Source: an uncultured Bacteroidales bacterium (lineage in GTDB: Bacteria > Bacteroidota > Bacteroidia > Bacteroidales > UBA932). From it: a stretch of 64,000 bases of DNA. The notes under the pieces were generated by a model. It did no database searches, was not told where the DNA came from, and saw only the letters and a list, made by a program, of their open reading frames with translations. Below, one piece after another: positions 51,338-60,591 of this stretch; the stretch's first letter is position 1; each line of letters opens with the position of its first letter. Made by a program: the position numbers and the translations under genes. The DNA lies in assembly GCA_947306365.1 (NCBI GenBank), contig CAMZGD010000010.1, forward strand, positions 1 to 64,000. The letters run 5' to 3'.

Positions 51338-54151
51338 CTATTCTACTGTGGTCACCAGGTTGCGGTCGCCATAGCCGTTGTCGACGCGGCTGACGGCAGG
51401 CCACAGTTTCTTCTCCCGGATCCAGGGCAGCGGGAAAGCGGCCTGCGTGCGGCTGTAGGGATGGCTCCAGGTGTCGGCGCAGACCTCGTCTTCCGTATGG
51501 GGCGCCATCTTCACCGGATTGTCTTCGGCATCGAGCGTGCCGGCCTTGATGGCCTCGCATTCGGCCACGATGGTCTTGAGGGTTTCCACGAAGCGGTCGA
51601 GTTCGCCGAGGGGTTCGCTCTCGGTGGGCTCGATCATCAGGGTCTCGTGGACCGGGAAAGAAAGCGTGGGCGCATGGAAGCCGAAGTCCATGAGGCGCTT
51701 CGCCACGTCGGTGGCGTCCACGCCGTAGGTGGCCTTGAAGTCGCGCAGGTCGATGATGCACTCGTGGGCGACCCGGCCCGTGGCGCCGGTATAGAGCGTC
51801 TTGAGCTCGGGCAGGAGCTTGGCCGACATATAGTTGGCGTTAAGGATGGCGATCTGGGTGACCTTGCGCAGCCCCTCCGCGCCCAGCATCTTGATGTAGG
51901 CGTGGGTGATGGGCAGGAGCAGCGGGCTGCCGTAGGGCGCCGCGCTGACGGCATCCATTCCGTCGCCGCCGCAGGCTGCCACCACCGGATGGCCCGGCAG
52001 GTACGGCTTGAGCGCGGCCGTGCAGCAGATCGGGCCCACGCCCGGTCCGCCGCCGCCGTGCGGCATGGCGAAGGTCTTGTGGAGGTTGAGGTGGCACACG
52101 TCCGCGCCGATGTAGCCCGGGTTGGTGAGGCCCACCTGGGCGTTCATGTTGGCGCCGTCCATATAGAGGAGGCCGCCGTGGCGGTGGATGATGTCCACGA
52201 TCTCACGGATGCGGACTTCGAACACGCCGTGCGTGGACGGGTAGGTGATCATCATGCCGGCCAGCGTGTCGCCTGCGGCCGCGGCTTTCTCAGCCAGTTC
52301 TTCGACGTTGATGTTGCCGTGCTCGTCGCAGCCCACCAGGACGATGTCGAATCCGGCCATCGCCGCGGAAGCGGGGTTGGTGCCGTGGGCGGAGGTCGGG
52401 ATGACCATTACGCGGCGGCCCTTGCCGCCGTTGGCGTCGAGGTAACGGCGGATGGTCATCAGGCCTGCGTATTCGCCGGCCGCGCCGCTGTTGGGCTGCA
52501 GGGAGCAGCCGTCGAAGCCGGTGATGACGGCCAGGTCGTGTTCGAGTTCGCGGATCACCTGCAGGGTGCCTTCGGCCTGGTCGGCCGGGGCGTACGGGTG
52601 CAGGTTGCCGAATTCGCTCCAGGAAAGCGGCAGCATCTCGGCGGCCGCGTTGAGCTTCATCGTGCAGCTGCCCAGCGGAATCATCGAGTGGGCGAGCGAG
52701 ATGTCCTTCCGCTCGAGCATCTTGATGTAGCGCATCATCTCCGTCTCGGAGTGGTAGGTATTGAACACCTGCTGGGTGAGGATGGGCGTTTCGCGGGCCA
52801 TGAAGGCCGGGGCGGCCGGGATGGCGGGGCATCCGCTCTTGCAGCCGAAGATGTCGCCGATGGCGCGGGCCTCTTCGCAGGTGGAGAGTTCGTCGAAGGA
52901 AATCTGGACCGTGTGTGCGTCGGGATACCAGAAGTTGAAGCCTGCGTCGAGGGCTTTTTCGCGAATTGCGACGGCGTCGACGCCGGTCACGCGGACCGTA
53001 TCGAAGAAGTGCTCGGAAGCCAGCTGATAGCCGGCCTCTTTCAGCTTCGCGGCCACAACGTGGGCGAAGCCCCAGGCGTTCTGCGCGATCTCCGTAATGC
53101 CCTTCGGGCCGTGCCACACGGCGAACATGCCGGTCATCGTGGCCATCAGGGCCGTGGCCGTGCAGATGTTCGAGGTGGCCTTTTCGCGCTTGATATGCTG
53201 CTCGCGGGTCTGGAGGGCCAGGCGGACGGCGCGTTCGCCGAGGCGGCCGACCGAGACGCCGATGATGCGGCCCGGCAGGTTGCGCTTGTATTTGTCGGAG
53301 CAGGCCATCCAGCCGGCGGTCGGACCGCCGAAGCCCATCGGGAGGCCGAAGCGCTGGGCGGTGCCGCAGGCGATGTCGGCGCCCCAGGCGGCCGGTTCCT
53401 TCAGGAGGGCCAGGGCGAGCAGGTCGCACCAGGCGGCCACCAGGCAGCCGGCTTCGTGCGCCCGGGCGCAGAAGTCCGTGTAGTCGCGGACGGCGCCGTC
53501 GGCGGCGGGATACTGCACGAGCGCACCGTAGCACTTGTCTTCAAACACGTAGTCGAGGGCCCGCCCGGTGCGGATCTCGATGCCCAGGCCCGCGGCGCGG
53601 GTGCGCAGCACCGACAGCACGTTCGGGAAGATGTCCTCGTCGACAAAGACCACGTTCCGTCCGGCCTTCACCGCGTCGCGGGAACGCAGCTCGAACATCA
53701 TGCGCATCGCCTCGGCGGCGGCCGTGGCGTCGTCGAGCATCGAGCAGTTGGCCAGGCCGAAACCGGTGAGCGACGAGATCATCGTCTGGAAATTGATGAG
53801 CGCTTCGAGGCGTCCCTGGGATATCTCCGCCTGGTACGGCGTGTAGGAGGTGTACCAGCAGGGGTTTTCGAACACGTTCCGCGTGATGACGGCGGGAGCG
53901 GCCGTCCCGTAGAACCCGAGTCCGATGAGCGAGCGCAGGTTCCGGTTCTTGCCGGCGATCTGCTTGAGACGGGCCAGGTAGGCCTGCTCGCTCAGGGCGG
54001 GGTCGAGCTTGAGCGGTTCTTTCAACAGGATATCCTTGGGAACGGTCTGGCCGATGAGTTCATCGAGCGAGGAAACACCCAGGACCTCGAGCATCTGCTT
54101 CTCCTGGGAAGGCCTCGGGCCATTGTGTCTGTCAACAAAGGAAAGGGGCAT
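51338..54151 (-). CDS. gcvP: Glycine dehydrogenase (decarboxylating), P-protein
   Basis: The product has 937 residues, the usual length of the homodimeric single-chain P-protein. It decarboxylates glycine with PLP and passes the aminomethyl group to the lipoyl H-protein. The N-terminal half opens with FVDRHNGP and contains LGFYGTAAPAVITRN. The C-terminal half has HLNLHKTFAMPHGGGGPGVG, with the PLP lysine at about 692. GcvT and GcvH are not in the window. A -7 promoter box at 54193-54200 suggests that it is expressed separately from the upstream rodA. Confidence 0.97.
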   Translation of the reverse strand: MPLSFVDRHNGPRPSQEKQMLEVLGVSSLDELIGQTVPKDILLKEPLKLDPALSEQAYLARLKQIAGKNRNLRSLIGLGFYGTAAPAVITRNVFENPCWYTSYTPYQAEISQGRLEALINFQTMISSLTGFGLANCSMLDDATAAAEAMRMMFELRSRDAVKAGRNVVFVDEDIFPNVLSVLRTRAAGLGIEIRTGRALDYVFEDKCYGALVQYPAADGAVRDYTDFCARAHEAGCLVAAWCDLLALALLKEPAAWGADIACGTAQRFGLPMGFGGPTAGWMACSDKYKRNLPGRIIGVSVGRLGERAVRLALQTREQHIKREKATSNICTATALMATMTGMFAVWHGPKGITEIAQNAWGFAHVVAAKLKEAGYQLASEHFFDTVRVTGVDAVAIREKALDAGFNFWYPDAHTVQISFDELSTCEEARAIGDIFGCKSGCPAIPAAPAFMARETPILTQQVFNTYHSETEMMRYIKMLERKDISLAHSMIPLGSCTMKLNAAAEMLPLSWSEFGNLHPYAPADQAEGTLQVIRELEHDLAVITGFDGCSLQPNSGAAGEYAGLMTIRRYLDANGGKGRRVMVIPTSAHGTNPASAAMAGFDIVLVGCDEHGNINVEELAEKAAAAGDTLAGMMITYPSTHGVFEVRIREIVDIIHRHGGLLYMDGANMNAQVGLTNPGYIGADVCHLNLHKTFAMPHGGGGPGVGPICCTAALKPYLPGHPVVAACGGDGMDAVSAAPYGSPLLLPITHAYIKMLGAEGLRKVTQIAILNANYMSAKLLPELKTLYTGATGRVAHECIIDLRDFKATYGVDATDVAKRLMDFGFHAPTLSFPVHETLMIEPTESEPLGELDRFVETLKTIVAECEAIKAGTLDAEDNPVKMAPHTEDEVCADTWSHPYSRTQAAFPLPWIREKKLWPAVSRVDNGYGDRNLVTTVE

Positions 54152-54192
54152 ATCGATATCGGTTTAGCGTTGTTTGTTATCGGTTGAACATA

Positions 54193-54200
54193 CAAAGGTA
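54193..54200 (-). promoter_or_regulatory. Bacteroidetes -7 box before gcvP
   Basis: TACCTTTG on the - strand matches TAnnTTTG. It lies 42 bp before the gcvP ATG and between the rodA stop and gcvP. A matching -33 element is not clear. Confidence 0.5.
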
Positions 54201-54208
54201 GTCAAAAA

Positions 54209-55633
54209 TCAGTAACTTTTTTCCTCCATATCCAATCGCAGGTAGATGAACAGCAGGATGGTGAAGGCCCACAGGGAGGAGCCGCCGTAGCTGAGCAGGG
54301 GCAGCGGGATGCCGATGACCGGCATCAGCCCGATGGTCATGCTGATGTTGATGACCACGTGCATCAGCAGGCAGGCTGCCACGCACCAGCCGTAGATGCG
54401 CACGAAACTGTCTTTCTTCCGTTCCGCCGATGCGACCAGCCGCACGATGAGCGTGAAGTAGACGGCCAGCACGGCCAGCGTGCCCAGGAAGCCCCACTCT
54501 TCGCCGATGGTGCAGAAGATGAAGTCGGTGCTCTGCTCCGGCACGAAGTCGAAGCGGGTCTGCGTTCCGCCCAGGAAGCCTTTCCCGGCCAGTCCGCCCG
54601 ATCCGATGGCCACGAGCGACTGGTGGACGTTGTACCCCACGCCCATCGGGTCCTCCCGGATGCCCAGCAGGACTTCGATGCGCGCCCGCTGGTGGTCTTT
54701 CAGCACTTTTTCGAAAACGAACTCTACCGAGAAGATCAGGATCAGGCCGAGCAGGAAGCCCATCATCAGGTTCCGGATTTGGGGCCTGTGCCGGAACCAT
54801 TCGACGGCGGCCAGCACGGCGGCCGTCGTGCCGGTAAGCAGCGCCGCCCAGATTTCGGGCTCAAAGCGGCCCAGGAAGTCGAGCGCAGGGATTTGCGCCA
54901 GGCGCGGGAGGAAAGCCAGCAGCAGCACGACCACGGCCGTGACGAGCGTTCCGGTCACGGGCCGGCGGCGGTAGAAGCCGGCGGCCACGCCGACCAGCGC
55001 CGTCAGCACCACGATGGCGGTAAAGGGGGAAAAGACCAGGGTGAGGATGAAGAAAAGGATGGCGAGCAGGCCCAGGACAAGGAGCCATCCGGTCATGCCT
55101 TCCCGGTAGCAGACCAGCAGGAAGCCCAGGTACACGAGGGCGGAACCGGTCTCCTTCTCCAGCAGGATGGCCAGGATAGGGACGGCCAGCACGATGGCGA
55201 TCCGGAGCGCGTCGCGGGCGTTGGTGAACCGGAACTCGTATTTGCTCATCAGTTGGGCCAGCAGGATGGCCGTGGCGATCTTCGAGAACTCCGCAGGCTG
55301 CAGCCGGAAGGGCCCGAGTGCGAACCACGACTTCGATCCGTTGACTTCCACGCCGACGAAGGCGACGGCCACCAGCAGCAGGACCATCAGCCCGTAGAAG
55401 GGCCAGGAGATGGCCGGATAGACCCTGGAAGGGATCACGAAGAGGATCAGCACGGCGATGGCCAGGGCGGAGGCGATCCAGACGAGGTCCATCACGTACT
55501 TCTCCTTGAAACTGAACACGAACCCGTCTTCCGAAACGGACGAGGAGAAGATGTTCATCCAGCCGAAGACCACCAGCAGCAGGTAGAGTCCCGTGATGAC
55601 CCAGTCGAGTTTCTTGTAGTTGAGTTCCGGCAT
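54209..55633 (-). CDS. rodA: Peptidoglycan glycosyltransferase RodA
   Basis: The product has 474 residues of the SEDS family with about ten hydrophobic segments. It polymerises lipid II during cell elongation together with the PBP2 encoded 4 bp upstream. GFLGGTQTRFDFVPEQSTDF and GIPLPLLSYGGSSLWA are the SEDS signatures. Compared with enterobacterial RodA (about 370 residues) it carries an extra membrane region of about 80-100 residues in the middle (about 185-290), as is known for Bacteroidetes relatives. Confidence 0.95.
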   Translation of the reverse strand: MPELNYKKLDWVITGLYLLLVVFGWMNIFSSSVSEDGFVFSFKEKYVMDLVWIASALAIAVLILFVIPSRVYPAISWPFYGLMVLLLVAVAFVGVEVNGSKSWFALGPFRLQPAEFSKIATAILLAQLMSKYEFRFTNARDALRIAIVLAVPILAILLEKETGSALVYLGFLLVCYREGMTGWLLVLGLLAILFFILTLVFSPFTAIVVLTALVGVAAGFYRRRPVTGTLVTAVVVLLLAFLPRLAQIPALDFLGRFEPEIWAALLTGTTAAVLAAVEWFRHRPQIRNLMMGFLLGLILIFSVEFVFEKVLKDHQRARIEVLLGIREDPMGVGYNVHQSLVAIGSGGLAGKGFLGGTQTRFDFVPEQSTDFIFCTIGEEWGFLGTLAVLAVYFTLIVRLVASAERKKDSFVRIYGWCVAACLLMHVVINISMTIGLMPVIGIPLPLLSYGGSSLWAFTILLFIYLRLDMEEKSY

Positions 55634-55637
55634 CGCG

Positions 55638-57482
55638 CTATTTCCTCACTTTGACTTTATGGAGCAGATTGCCGTCGAAGACACGCTGTTCCAGGGCTTT
55701 TCGTTCGGGCGCGATGGTCCCGTTCAGGTATTTCTCCACCAGCAGCGAAGCGATGGGGGCCGCCCAGGTGGCGCCGAAGCCGCCGTTCTCGACGTAGGCC
55801 ACCACGGCGATCTTCGGATCGTCCTTCGGGGCGAAGGTGATGAACACGGAGTGGTCGTCGCCGTGCGGATTCTGGGCCGTGCCGGTCTTGCCGCAGGCGA
55901 TGACGCCGGGAATCCGGGCGATGGTCGCCGTGGCGCCGCCGCCCGTATAGTTGATGGCCAGTTCCATCCCCTGCACGATGTCGGCGAAGTGCGTCGTGTC
56001 GACCATCGTGTAGTGCCGTTCCTTGAACCTTTCGTCCACGGGGCACGCCGGCGTGTCTTTCTGCAGGTGCGGGGTGTAGAACCAGCCCCGGTTGGCAATG
56101 GTGGCGGCCAGGTTGGCCAGGTGGAGCGGCGTGCAGCCGATTTCGCCCTGCCCGATTGAAAGCGAGATGATGGAGAGCGACTTCCAGCGGCCCTTGCCGT
56201 GGAGCCGGTCATAGCGCTCGGCCGAGGGCATCGTGCCGGCCTTCTCGCCCGGAATGTCGGTTTCCAGCCGGCGGCCGAAGCCGAAACTCTCCGTGTACTG
56301 CTTCCAGCGCTCGAAGCCTTCCTGCACGGAGCCGTATTTCGGGTTGTCGAGGATAGACCGGAAGACGTAGCAGTAGTAGGCGTTGCACGACATCATGATG
56401 GACTGGTACAGGTTGATGGGGCTGGGATGGCCGTGGCAGCCCACCCGCAGGCCACCCACCACATAGCCGTGCTGGCAGCCGTACATCGTGTTCGGCGTCA
56501 GGACGCCCTCCTGGAGCCCGATCAGCCCGTTGACCAGCTTGAAGACGGATCCCGGGGGCTGGGGCGACATCACGGCGCGGTTGTACATCGGCTTGTAGGG
56601 ATCGTTGACGAGCTGCCGGTAGTACTTGCTGATGTCGGAGAGCTGCTCCACGTCGATGCCCGGGCTGGAGACCATCGTGAGGATCTCGCCCGTGGCCGGC
56701 TCGATGGCCACCAGCGAACCGACCTTGTTCTTCATCAGCTGTTCACCGTAGGCCTGCAGCGCGCCGTCGATGGTGGTGGTCACGTCCACGCCGGGGACGG
56801 CCGTCTTGTCGTATTCTCCGTCGCGGTAGCGCTGCTTGATGCGGTTGTGCGCATCGCGCAGGTAGATGCTGTAGCCCTTCTCGCCGCGCAGCAGCGGCTC
56901 GTAGGCCTCCTCCATCCCGGTCTTGCCCACGTAGTCGCCGCTCCGGTACTCCGGATGGTCCTTGATGAAGGCGGCGTCCACCTCCGAGATGTAGCCCAGC
57001 AGGTTGCCGCCCGCGTTGAACGGATAGGTGCGCGTGGTGCGGGGCACGCCGGAGAAGCCGGGGAACAGGAAGCTCTTCTCGATAAACATATTGTACTGCT
57101 CGCTGGTCACCTGCCGCTTGAACACCAGGCTCTGGTAGCCGATCTTGCGCCGGTAGAGCCGGTATTCGCGGAACTTCTCGTGGACGAAGGCGGTGTCGAG
57201 GTCGAAGATCCGGCAGAAGGCCGCCGTGTCGAACGGCTGCACGTCGTAGGGAGTCACCATGATGTCGTAACTGAGCTTGTTGTCCACGATGACTTTCCCG
57301 TTGCGGTCGAGGATCCGGCCGCGGGCCGGATAGATGGTCTCGTACTTGAGGGCGTTGTTCTCGGCGGTCACCCGGTACTCCTTGTCGAGGATCTGGACCT
57401 GGAACAGCCGGAAGGCAATCACGCCGAAGACGATGACGATGGCGGTGACGACGATGCCCCTGCGGTTCTTGAACGGGTCCAT
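55638..57482 (-). CDS. mrdA: Penicillin-binding protein 2 (elongation transpeptidase)
   Basis: The product has 614 residues. One N-terminal membrane segment (about 9-28) is followed by the dimerisation part (YPARGRILDRNGKVIVDN) and the transpeptidase domain. Its motifs are PPGSVFKLV (SxxK, about 309-313), SCN (about 364) and CGKTGTAQNP (KTG, about 529). It cross-links peptidoglycan made by RodA. Spacing to mreD is 3 bp and to rodA 4 bp, consistent with the conserved elongasome operon. Confidence 0.96.
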   Translation of the reverse strand: MDPFKNRRGIVVTAIVIVFGVIAFRLFQVQILDKEYRVTAENNALKYETIYPARGRILDRNGKVIVDNKLSYDIMVTPYDVQPFDTAAFCRIFDLDTAFVHEKFREYRLYRRKIGYQSLVFKRQVTSEQYNMFIEKSFLFPGFSGVPRTTRTYPFNAGGNLLGYISEVDAAFIKDHPEYRSGDYVGKTGMEEAYEPLLRGEKGYSIYLRDAHNRIKQRYRDGEYDKTAVPGVDVTTTIDGALQAYGEQLMKNKVGSLVAIEPATGEILTMVSSPGIDVEQLSDISKYYRQLVNDPYKPMYNRAVMSPQPPGSVFKLVNGLIGLQEGVLTPNTMYGCQHGYVVGGLRVGCHGHPSPINLYQSIMMSCNAYYCYVFRSILDNPKYGSVQEGFERWKQYTESFGFGRRLETDIPGEKAGTMPSAERYDRLHGKGRWKSLSIISLSIGQGEIGCTPLHLANLAATIANRGWFYTPHLQKDTPACPVDERFKERHYTMVDTTHFADIVQGMELAINYTGGGATATIARIPGVIACGKTGTAQNPHGDDHSVFITFAPKDDPKIAVVAYVENGGFGATWAAPIASLLVEKYLNGTIAPERKALEQRVFDGNLLHKVKVRK

Positions 57483-57485
57483 GGC

Positions 57486-57992
57486 CTAACTCCGGTTCTG
57501 GATGGGCAGGGTCAGCAGCAGGGCCAGCGCCGTGGAGGCCGCCCAGCTGGCGAGGAACTTGAGCAGGATGAATCCCGCCGGACGGAAACTGATGCAGTCC
57601 ACCGCGATGTAGGCCGCCAGGTAGATCGCCGTGATGGCCGACAGGTACTTGAGGTACTTGACCAGTCCGGTCTCGCGGATGCGCGGCACCTCCGTCTTGT
57701 CCTGCCGGTCGGCGTTGACCAGGAGCCGGTAGAAGAACTTGCGCGGGGCGGCGGCGAGCACGGCGGCGAAGGCGTTGAGGCCGGGCACGCCGTCGGAGAG
57801 GATGTCGAGGCCGAGGCCGAGGCCGAAGGCCGCCAGCATCACCACGTGCGGGCTCCGCGAAAGCGGGATGTGGAGGATCAGCAGCGGGATCAGGCACAGG
57901 TACACCCAGGGCCCCGGGTGCACGTAGTCGGAGAGCACCAGCTGCAGGATGAACACCAGCACGAAGTAGAGGATGTATTCGACTTTATTCAT
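57486..57992 (-). CDS. mreD: Rod-shape determining protein MreD
   Basis: The product has 168 residues with five to six hydrophobic segments. The family is weakly conserved; the call rests on size, topology, the FGLGLGLDILSDGVPGLNAF segment (typical for MreD) and its place between mreC and mrdA. It overlaps mreC by 8 bp. It should link the cytoplasmic MreB filaments with the periplasmic synthesis complex. Confidence 0.88.
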   Translation of the reverse strand: MNKVEYILYFVLVFILQLVLSDYVHPGPWVYLCLIPLLILHIPLSRSPHVVMLAAFGLGLGLDILSDGVPGLNAFAAVLAAAPRKFFYRLLVNADRQDKTEVPRIRETGLVKYLKYLSAITAIYLAAYIAVDCISFRPAGFILLKFLASWAASTALALLLTLPIQNRS

Positions 57993-58791
57993 GGAGTTCC
58001 TCGAGTTCCTGGCGATGGTTGTTGGCTACGATGTACACGCTGTGGAGCGAACGGAAATCCTCGAAGAGGCGGACGGTCAGTTCCTGCGACGATCCCTGGC
58101 TGATCTTCGACCCGGCGACGCTGCCGATCGGAATGTCGGGCGGATAGATGGTGGAGTAGCCGCTCGTGTAGACCGTGTCGCCCGGGGCGGCCTGGATGTG
58201 GACGGGGATCTCCTGGAGCACGGCCTTGTCGGGTTCGGTCCCCGGCCAGGTCAGCGGGCCGAACGACCCGCTTCCGGCGAGCTTCGCGCTCACGGACTGC
58301 TCCGTGTTGAGGAGCGAAAGCACATAGGCGTAGTGCCGGCTTACCGCGCTGACGATGCCGACCACACCGCGGGCCGTAACCACGCCCATCCCGGGCTCCA
58401 CGCCTTCTTTCGCGCCCCGGTCGAGAATCAGGTAGTTGTGCTGCCGGTCCACGGAGTTGCGGATGACGGTGGCGCCGATGTAGGTGAACGGCGGTTCGAC
58501 GAAACGGACAACGCTGTCGAGTTCCGCCTGGGCCGCGGCGTAGCGGGAGAGCTGCTGCCGCAGCTGGAGGTTCTCGGCGGAGAGGCGGTCGTTCTCGGAC
58601 TTGTAGTTGAAATAGTAGGTGATCTTCCCGGTCCGGGCCCAGAACCAGGATTCCACGCTGCGCACGGCCCCGAGCACCTTGAACTGCTGCACGACCCCGC
58701 CCTTCACCACCAGTACGATGGAGAGTGTTTCTAGGACGATGAACAGGACGATGGCAGTGAGGCTGGACAGGAGACCGTAGCGGCTTTTCAT
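57985..58791 (-). CDS. mreC: Rod-shape determining protein MreC
   Basis: The start at ATG 58791 gives 268 residues; the open frame upstream of it is only the shadow of mreB. One membrane segment (about 8-30) is followed by a coiled coil (SENDRLSAENLQLRQQLSRY, about 68-88) and a beta-rich periplasmic domain (NYLILDRGAKEGVEPGMGVV in the middle). It has the normal layout and size of MreC, which organises PBP2 and RodA. It overlaps mreB by 4 bp (ATGA). Confidence 0.95.
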   Translation of the reverse strand: MKSRYGLLSSLTAIVLFIVLETLSIVLVVKGGVVQQFKVLGAVRSVESWFWARTGKITYYFNYKSENDRLSAENLQLRQQLSRYAAAQAELDSVVRFVEPPFTYIGATVIRNSVDRQHNYLILDRGAKEGVEPGMGVVTARGVVGIVSAVSRHYAYVLSLLNTEQSVSAKLAGSGSFGPLTWPGTEPDKAVLQEIPVHIQAAPGDTVYTSGYSTIYPPDIPIGSVAGSKISQGSSQELTVRLFEDFRSLHSVYIVANNHRQELEELHE

Positions 58792-59804
58792 CGCATCAGG
58801 AAGGGATAGTTCGGGTTCTTCAGCGCGATGCAGGTGCCGCGGGCCACGGCGCGGAGCGGGTCTTCCGCCACGTGGAACGGGATGTTGATCTTCTTGGAGA
58901 GCCGGACGTCGAGGCCGCGCAGCAGCGCGCCGCCGCCGGTCAGGAAGATGCCTTTGCGGACGATGTCGCTGTAGAGCTCCGGCGGCGTCTTCTCGAGGAC
59001 GGTGAGGATGCTCGATTCGATCTTGACCAGCGACTTGTCGAGGCAGTGGGCGACCTCCTGGTAGGTGACGGGCGCCTCCACCGGGTGGACGGTCATCAGG
59101 TTCGGTCCCTTTACGACGAAGGGTTCGAGCGGCTCGTCGAGTTCGGAGATGGCGGCGCCGATGCGGATCTTGATCTGTTCGGCCGTCGGCTCCCCGATGC
59201 GGATGTTGTATTGCTGGCGCATATACTGCTGGATCTCGCTGGTGAACACGTCGCCCGCGGTCTTGATGCTCTCGTCGGCCACGATGCCGCCGAGCGAGAT
59301 GACGGCGATCTCGGTGGTGCCGCCGCCGATGTCCACGATCATGTTGCCCATCGGGGCGGTGACGTCGAGCCCGATGCCGAGCGCGGCGGCCATCGGTTCG
59401 AAGATCATCTGGACATCCCTTCCGCCGGAATGCTCGGCGGCGTCGCGCACGGCGCGCTTCTCCACCTCGGTGGAGCCGGAGGGGATGCAGACCACCATCC
59501 TCAGGCTCGGCGAGAAGAGCGACCGCTTGTTGTTGATCATCTTGATGAACTCCCGGATCATCTGTTCCGACGCGTCGAAGTCGGCGATGACGCCGTCCTT
59601 CAGCGGGCGGATGGTCTTGATGTTCTGGTTTTCCTTGCCCTGCATCGCCTTGGCCTTGGTGCCGACGGCCGCGCATTTGCCGGTGAGTTTGTCGATGGCC
59701 ACGATGGAAGGTTCGTCGATGACCTTCTTGTCGTTCATGAAAATGACCGTATTGGCGGTTCCGAGGTCGATGGCGAGCTCTTGCTGCAGGAATGATAATG
59801 CCAT
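58788..59804 (-). CDS. mreB: Rod-shape determining actin MreB
   Basis: The product has 338 residues. AIDLGTANT at the start and IVDIGGGTTEIAVISLGG in the middle are the phosphate-binding motifs of the actin fold; FLTGGGALLRGL near the end is the third. It assembles filaments at the membrane that guide elongation. It is the first gene of the mreBCD-mrdA-rodA operon. A -7 promoter box (TAAATTTG, 59840-59847) lies 36 bp upstream. Confidence 0.98.
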   Translation of the reverse strand: MALSFLQQELAIDLGTANTVIFMNDKKVIDEPSIVAIDKLTGKCAAVGTKAKAMQGKENQNIKTIRPLKDGVIADFDASEQMIREFIKMINNKRSLFSPSLRMVVCIPSGSTEVEKRAVRDAAEHSGGRDVQMIFEPMAAALGIGLDVTAPMGNMIVDIGGGTTEIAVISLGGIVADESIKTAGDVFTSEIQQYMRQQYNIRIGEPTAEQIKIRIGAAISELDEPLEPFVVKGPNLMTVHPVEAPVTYQEVAHCLDKSLVKIESSILTVLEKTPPELYSDIVRKGIFLTGGGALLRGLDVRLSKKINIPFHVAEDPLRAVARGTCIALKNPNYPFLMR

Positions 59805-59839
59805 ATTGCGTTTCGTTTTTTTCGGTTACATAGGAGAGA

Positions 59840-59847
59840 CAAATTTA
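59840..59847 (-). promoter_or_regulatory. Bacteroidetes -7 box before mreB
   Basis: TAAATTTG on the - strand matches TAnnTTTG exactly, 36 bp before the mreB ATG. No TTTG lies at the usual -33 distance. It points away from the ispD promoter. Confidence 0.55.
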
Positions 59848-59870
59848 GAAATATTCTCGCGATTATTGAT

Positions 59871-59878
59871 TATTTTTG
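59871..59878 (+). promoter_or_regulatory. Bacteroidetes -7 box before ispD
   Basis: TATTTTTG on the + strand matches TAnnTTTG exactly and lies 30 bp before the ispD ATG. It is 24 bp from the divergent mreB box, so the two promoters share a region of about 100 bp. Confidence 0.55.
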
Positions 59879-59907
59879 TCCATCATTTTTATCAACATCT
59901 TTTCAAG

Positions 59908-60591
59908 ATGAAGCGGTACGCGGTGATCGTGGCCGGCGGACAGGGTGTCCGGATGGGCGCCGACCGGCCGAAACAATTCCTGGAGATCGGCGGGAAGCCG
60001 ATCCTGCGCCATACCATCGAACGGTTCCTGGCCTTCGACCCCTCCATCGAGGTGGTCGTGGCGCTGCCGACGGCGCAAAAGGAAGCCTGGCGCGACTACT
60101 GCCGCCGCGAAGGGTTCCTGGAGCGGTACACGATGGTATCGGGCGGGATTACCCGTTTCCATTCGGTGCAGAATGCCCTGAAATACGTGGGAGACGCGGG
60201 TGTGGTCGCCGTCCACGACGGCGTGCGGCCGCTGGTGCGGCAGGCGCTGCTGGAACGGCTTTTCGACGCGGCGCTCAGCCATACCGCCGTGATCCCGGCC
60301 GTGCCGGTGGCGGAGTCGTTGCGAAGGATGGGGGGTGAAGATGCGACCGTTCCGGTGGACCGGACGGGAATGCTGCTGGTGCAGACGCCCCAGCTTTTCG
60401 ATGCCGCCGTGCTGAAGGCGGCCTACGGGATGCCGTATTCAACGGCTTTCACAGACGACGCCTCGGTGGTCGAGGCGGCCGGTACGCCCGTGCATATCGT
60501 ACCCGGCGACCGGATCAACCTCAAGATCACGACGCCGGACGACCTGGTCCTTGCAGAAGGGCTGCTTACGCTTTTTTCTTTCGGGAAGTAG
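59908..60591 (+). CDS. ispD: 2-C-methyl-D-erythritol 4-phosphate cytidylyltransferase
   Basis: The start at ATG 59908 gives 227 residues; the longer open frame is a shadow of mreB. VAGGQGVRMGADRPKQFLEI is the CTP-binding loop with the conserved Arg and Lys, VHDGVRPLV and TDDASVVE are later family motifs, and GDRINLKITTPDDL is the typical end. It makes CDP-methylerythritol in the non-mevalonate isoprenoid pathway, which also supplies undecaprenyl phosphate. Its end overlaps the convergent Lrp-like gene by 26 bp. Confidence 0.96.
   Translation: MKRYAVIVAGGQGVRMGADRPKQFLEIGGKPILRHTIERFLAFDPSIEVVVALPTAQKEAWRDYCRREGFLERYTMVSGGITRFHSVQNALKYVGDAGVVAVHDGVRPLVRQALLERLFDAALSHTAVIPAVPVAESLRRMGGEDATVPVDRTGMLLVQTPQLFDAAVLKAAYGMPYSTAFTDDASVVEAAGTPVHIVPGDRINLKITTPDDLVLAEGLLTLFSFGK

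Noticed and set aside
51461-54187. A + strand open frame of 908 codons opposite gcvP
   Set aside because: It mirrors gcvP over nearly all its length; no known domain, and gcvP has its full active site.
56199-58103. A + strand open frame of 634 codons opposite mrdA and mreD
   Set aside because: It is the complement of strongly conserved cell-wall genes and has no recognisable domain.
59065-59907. N-terminal extension of the ispD frame by about 280 codons
   Set aside because: It runs antisense through mreB; IspD has its normal start and length from 59908.
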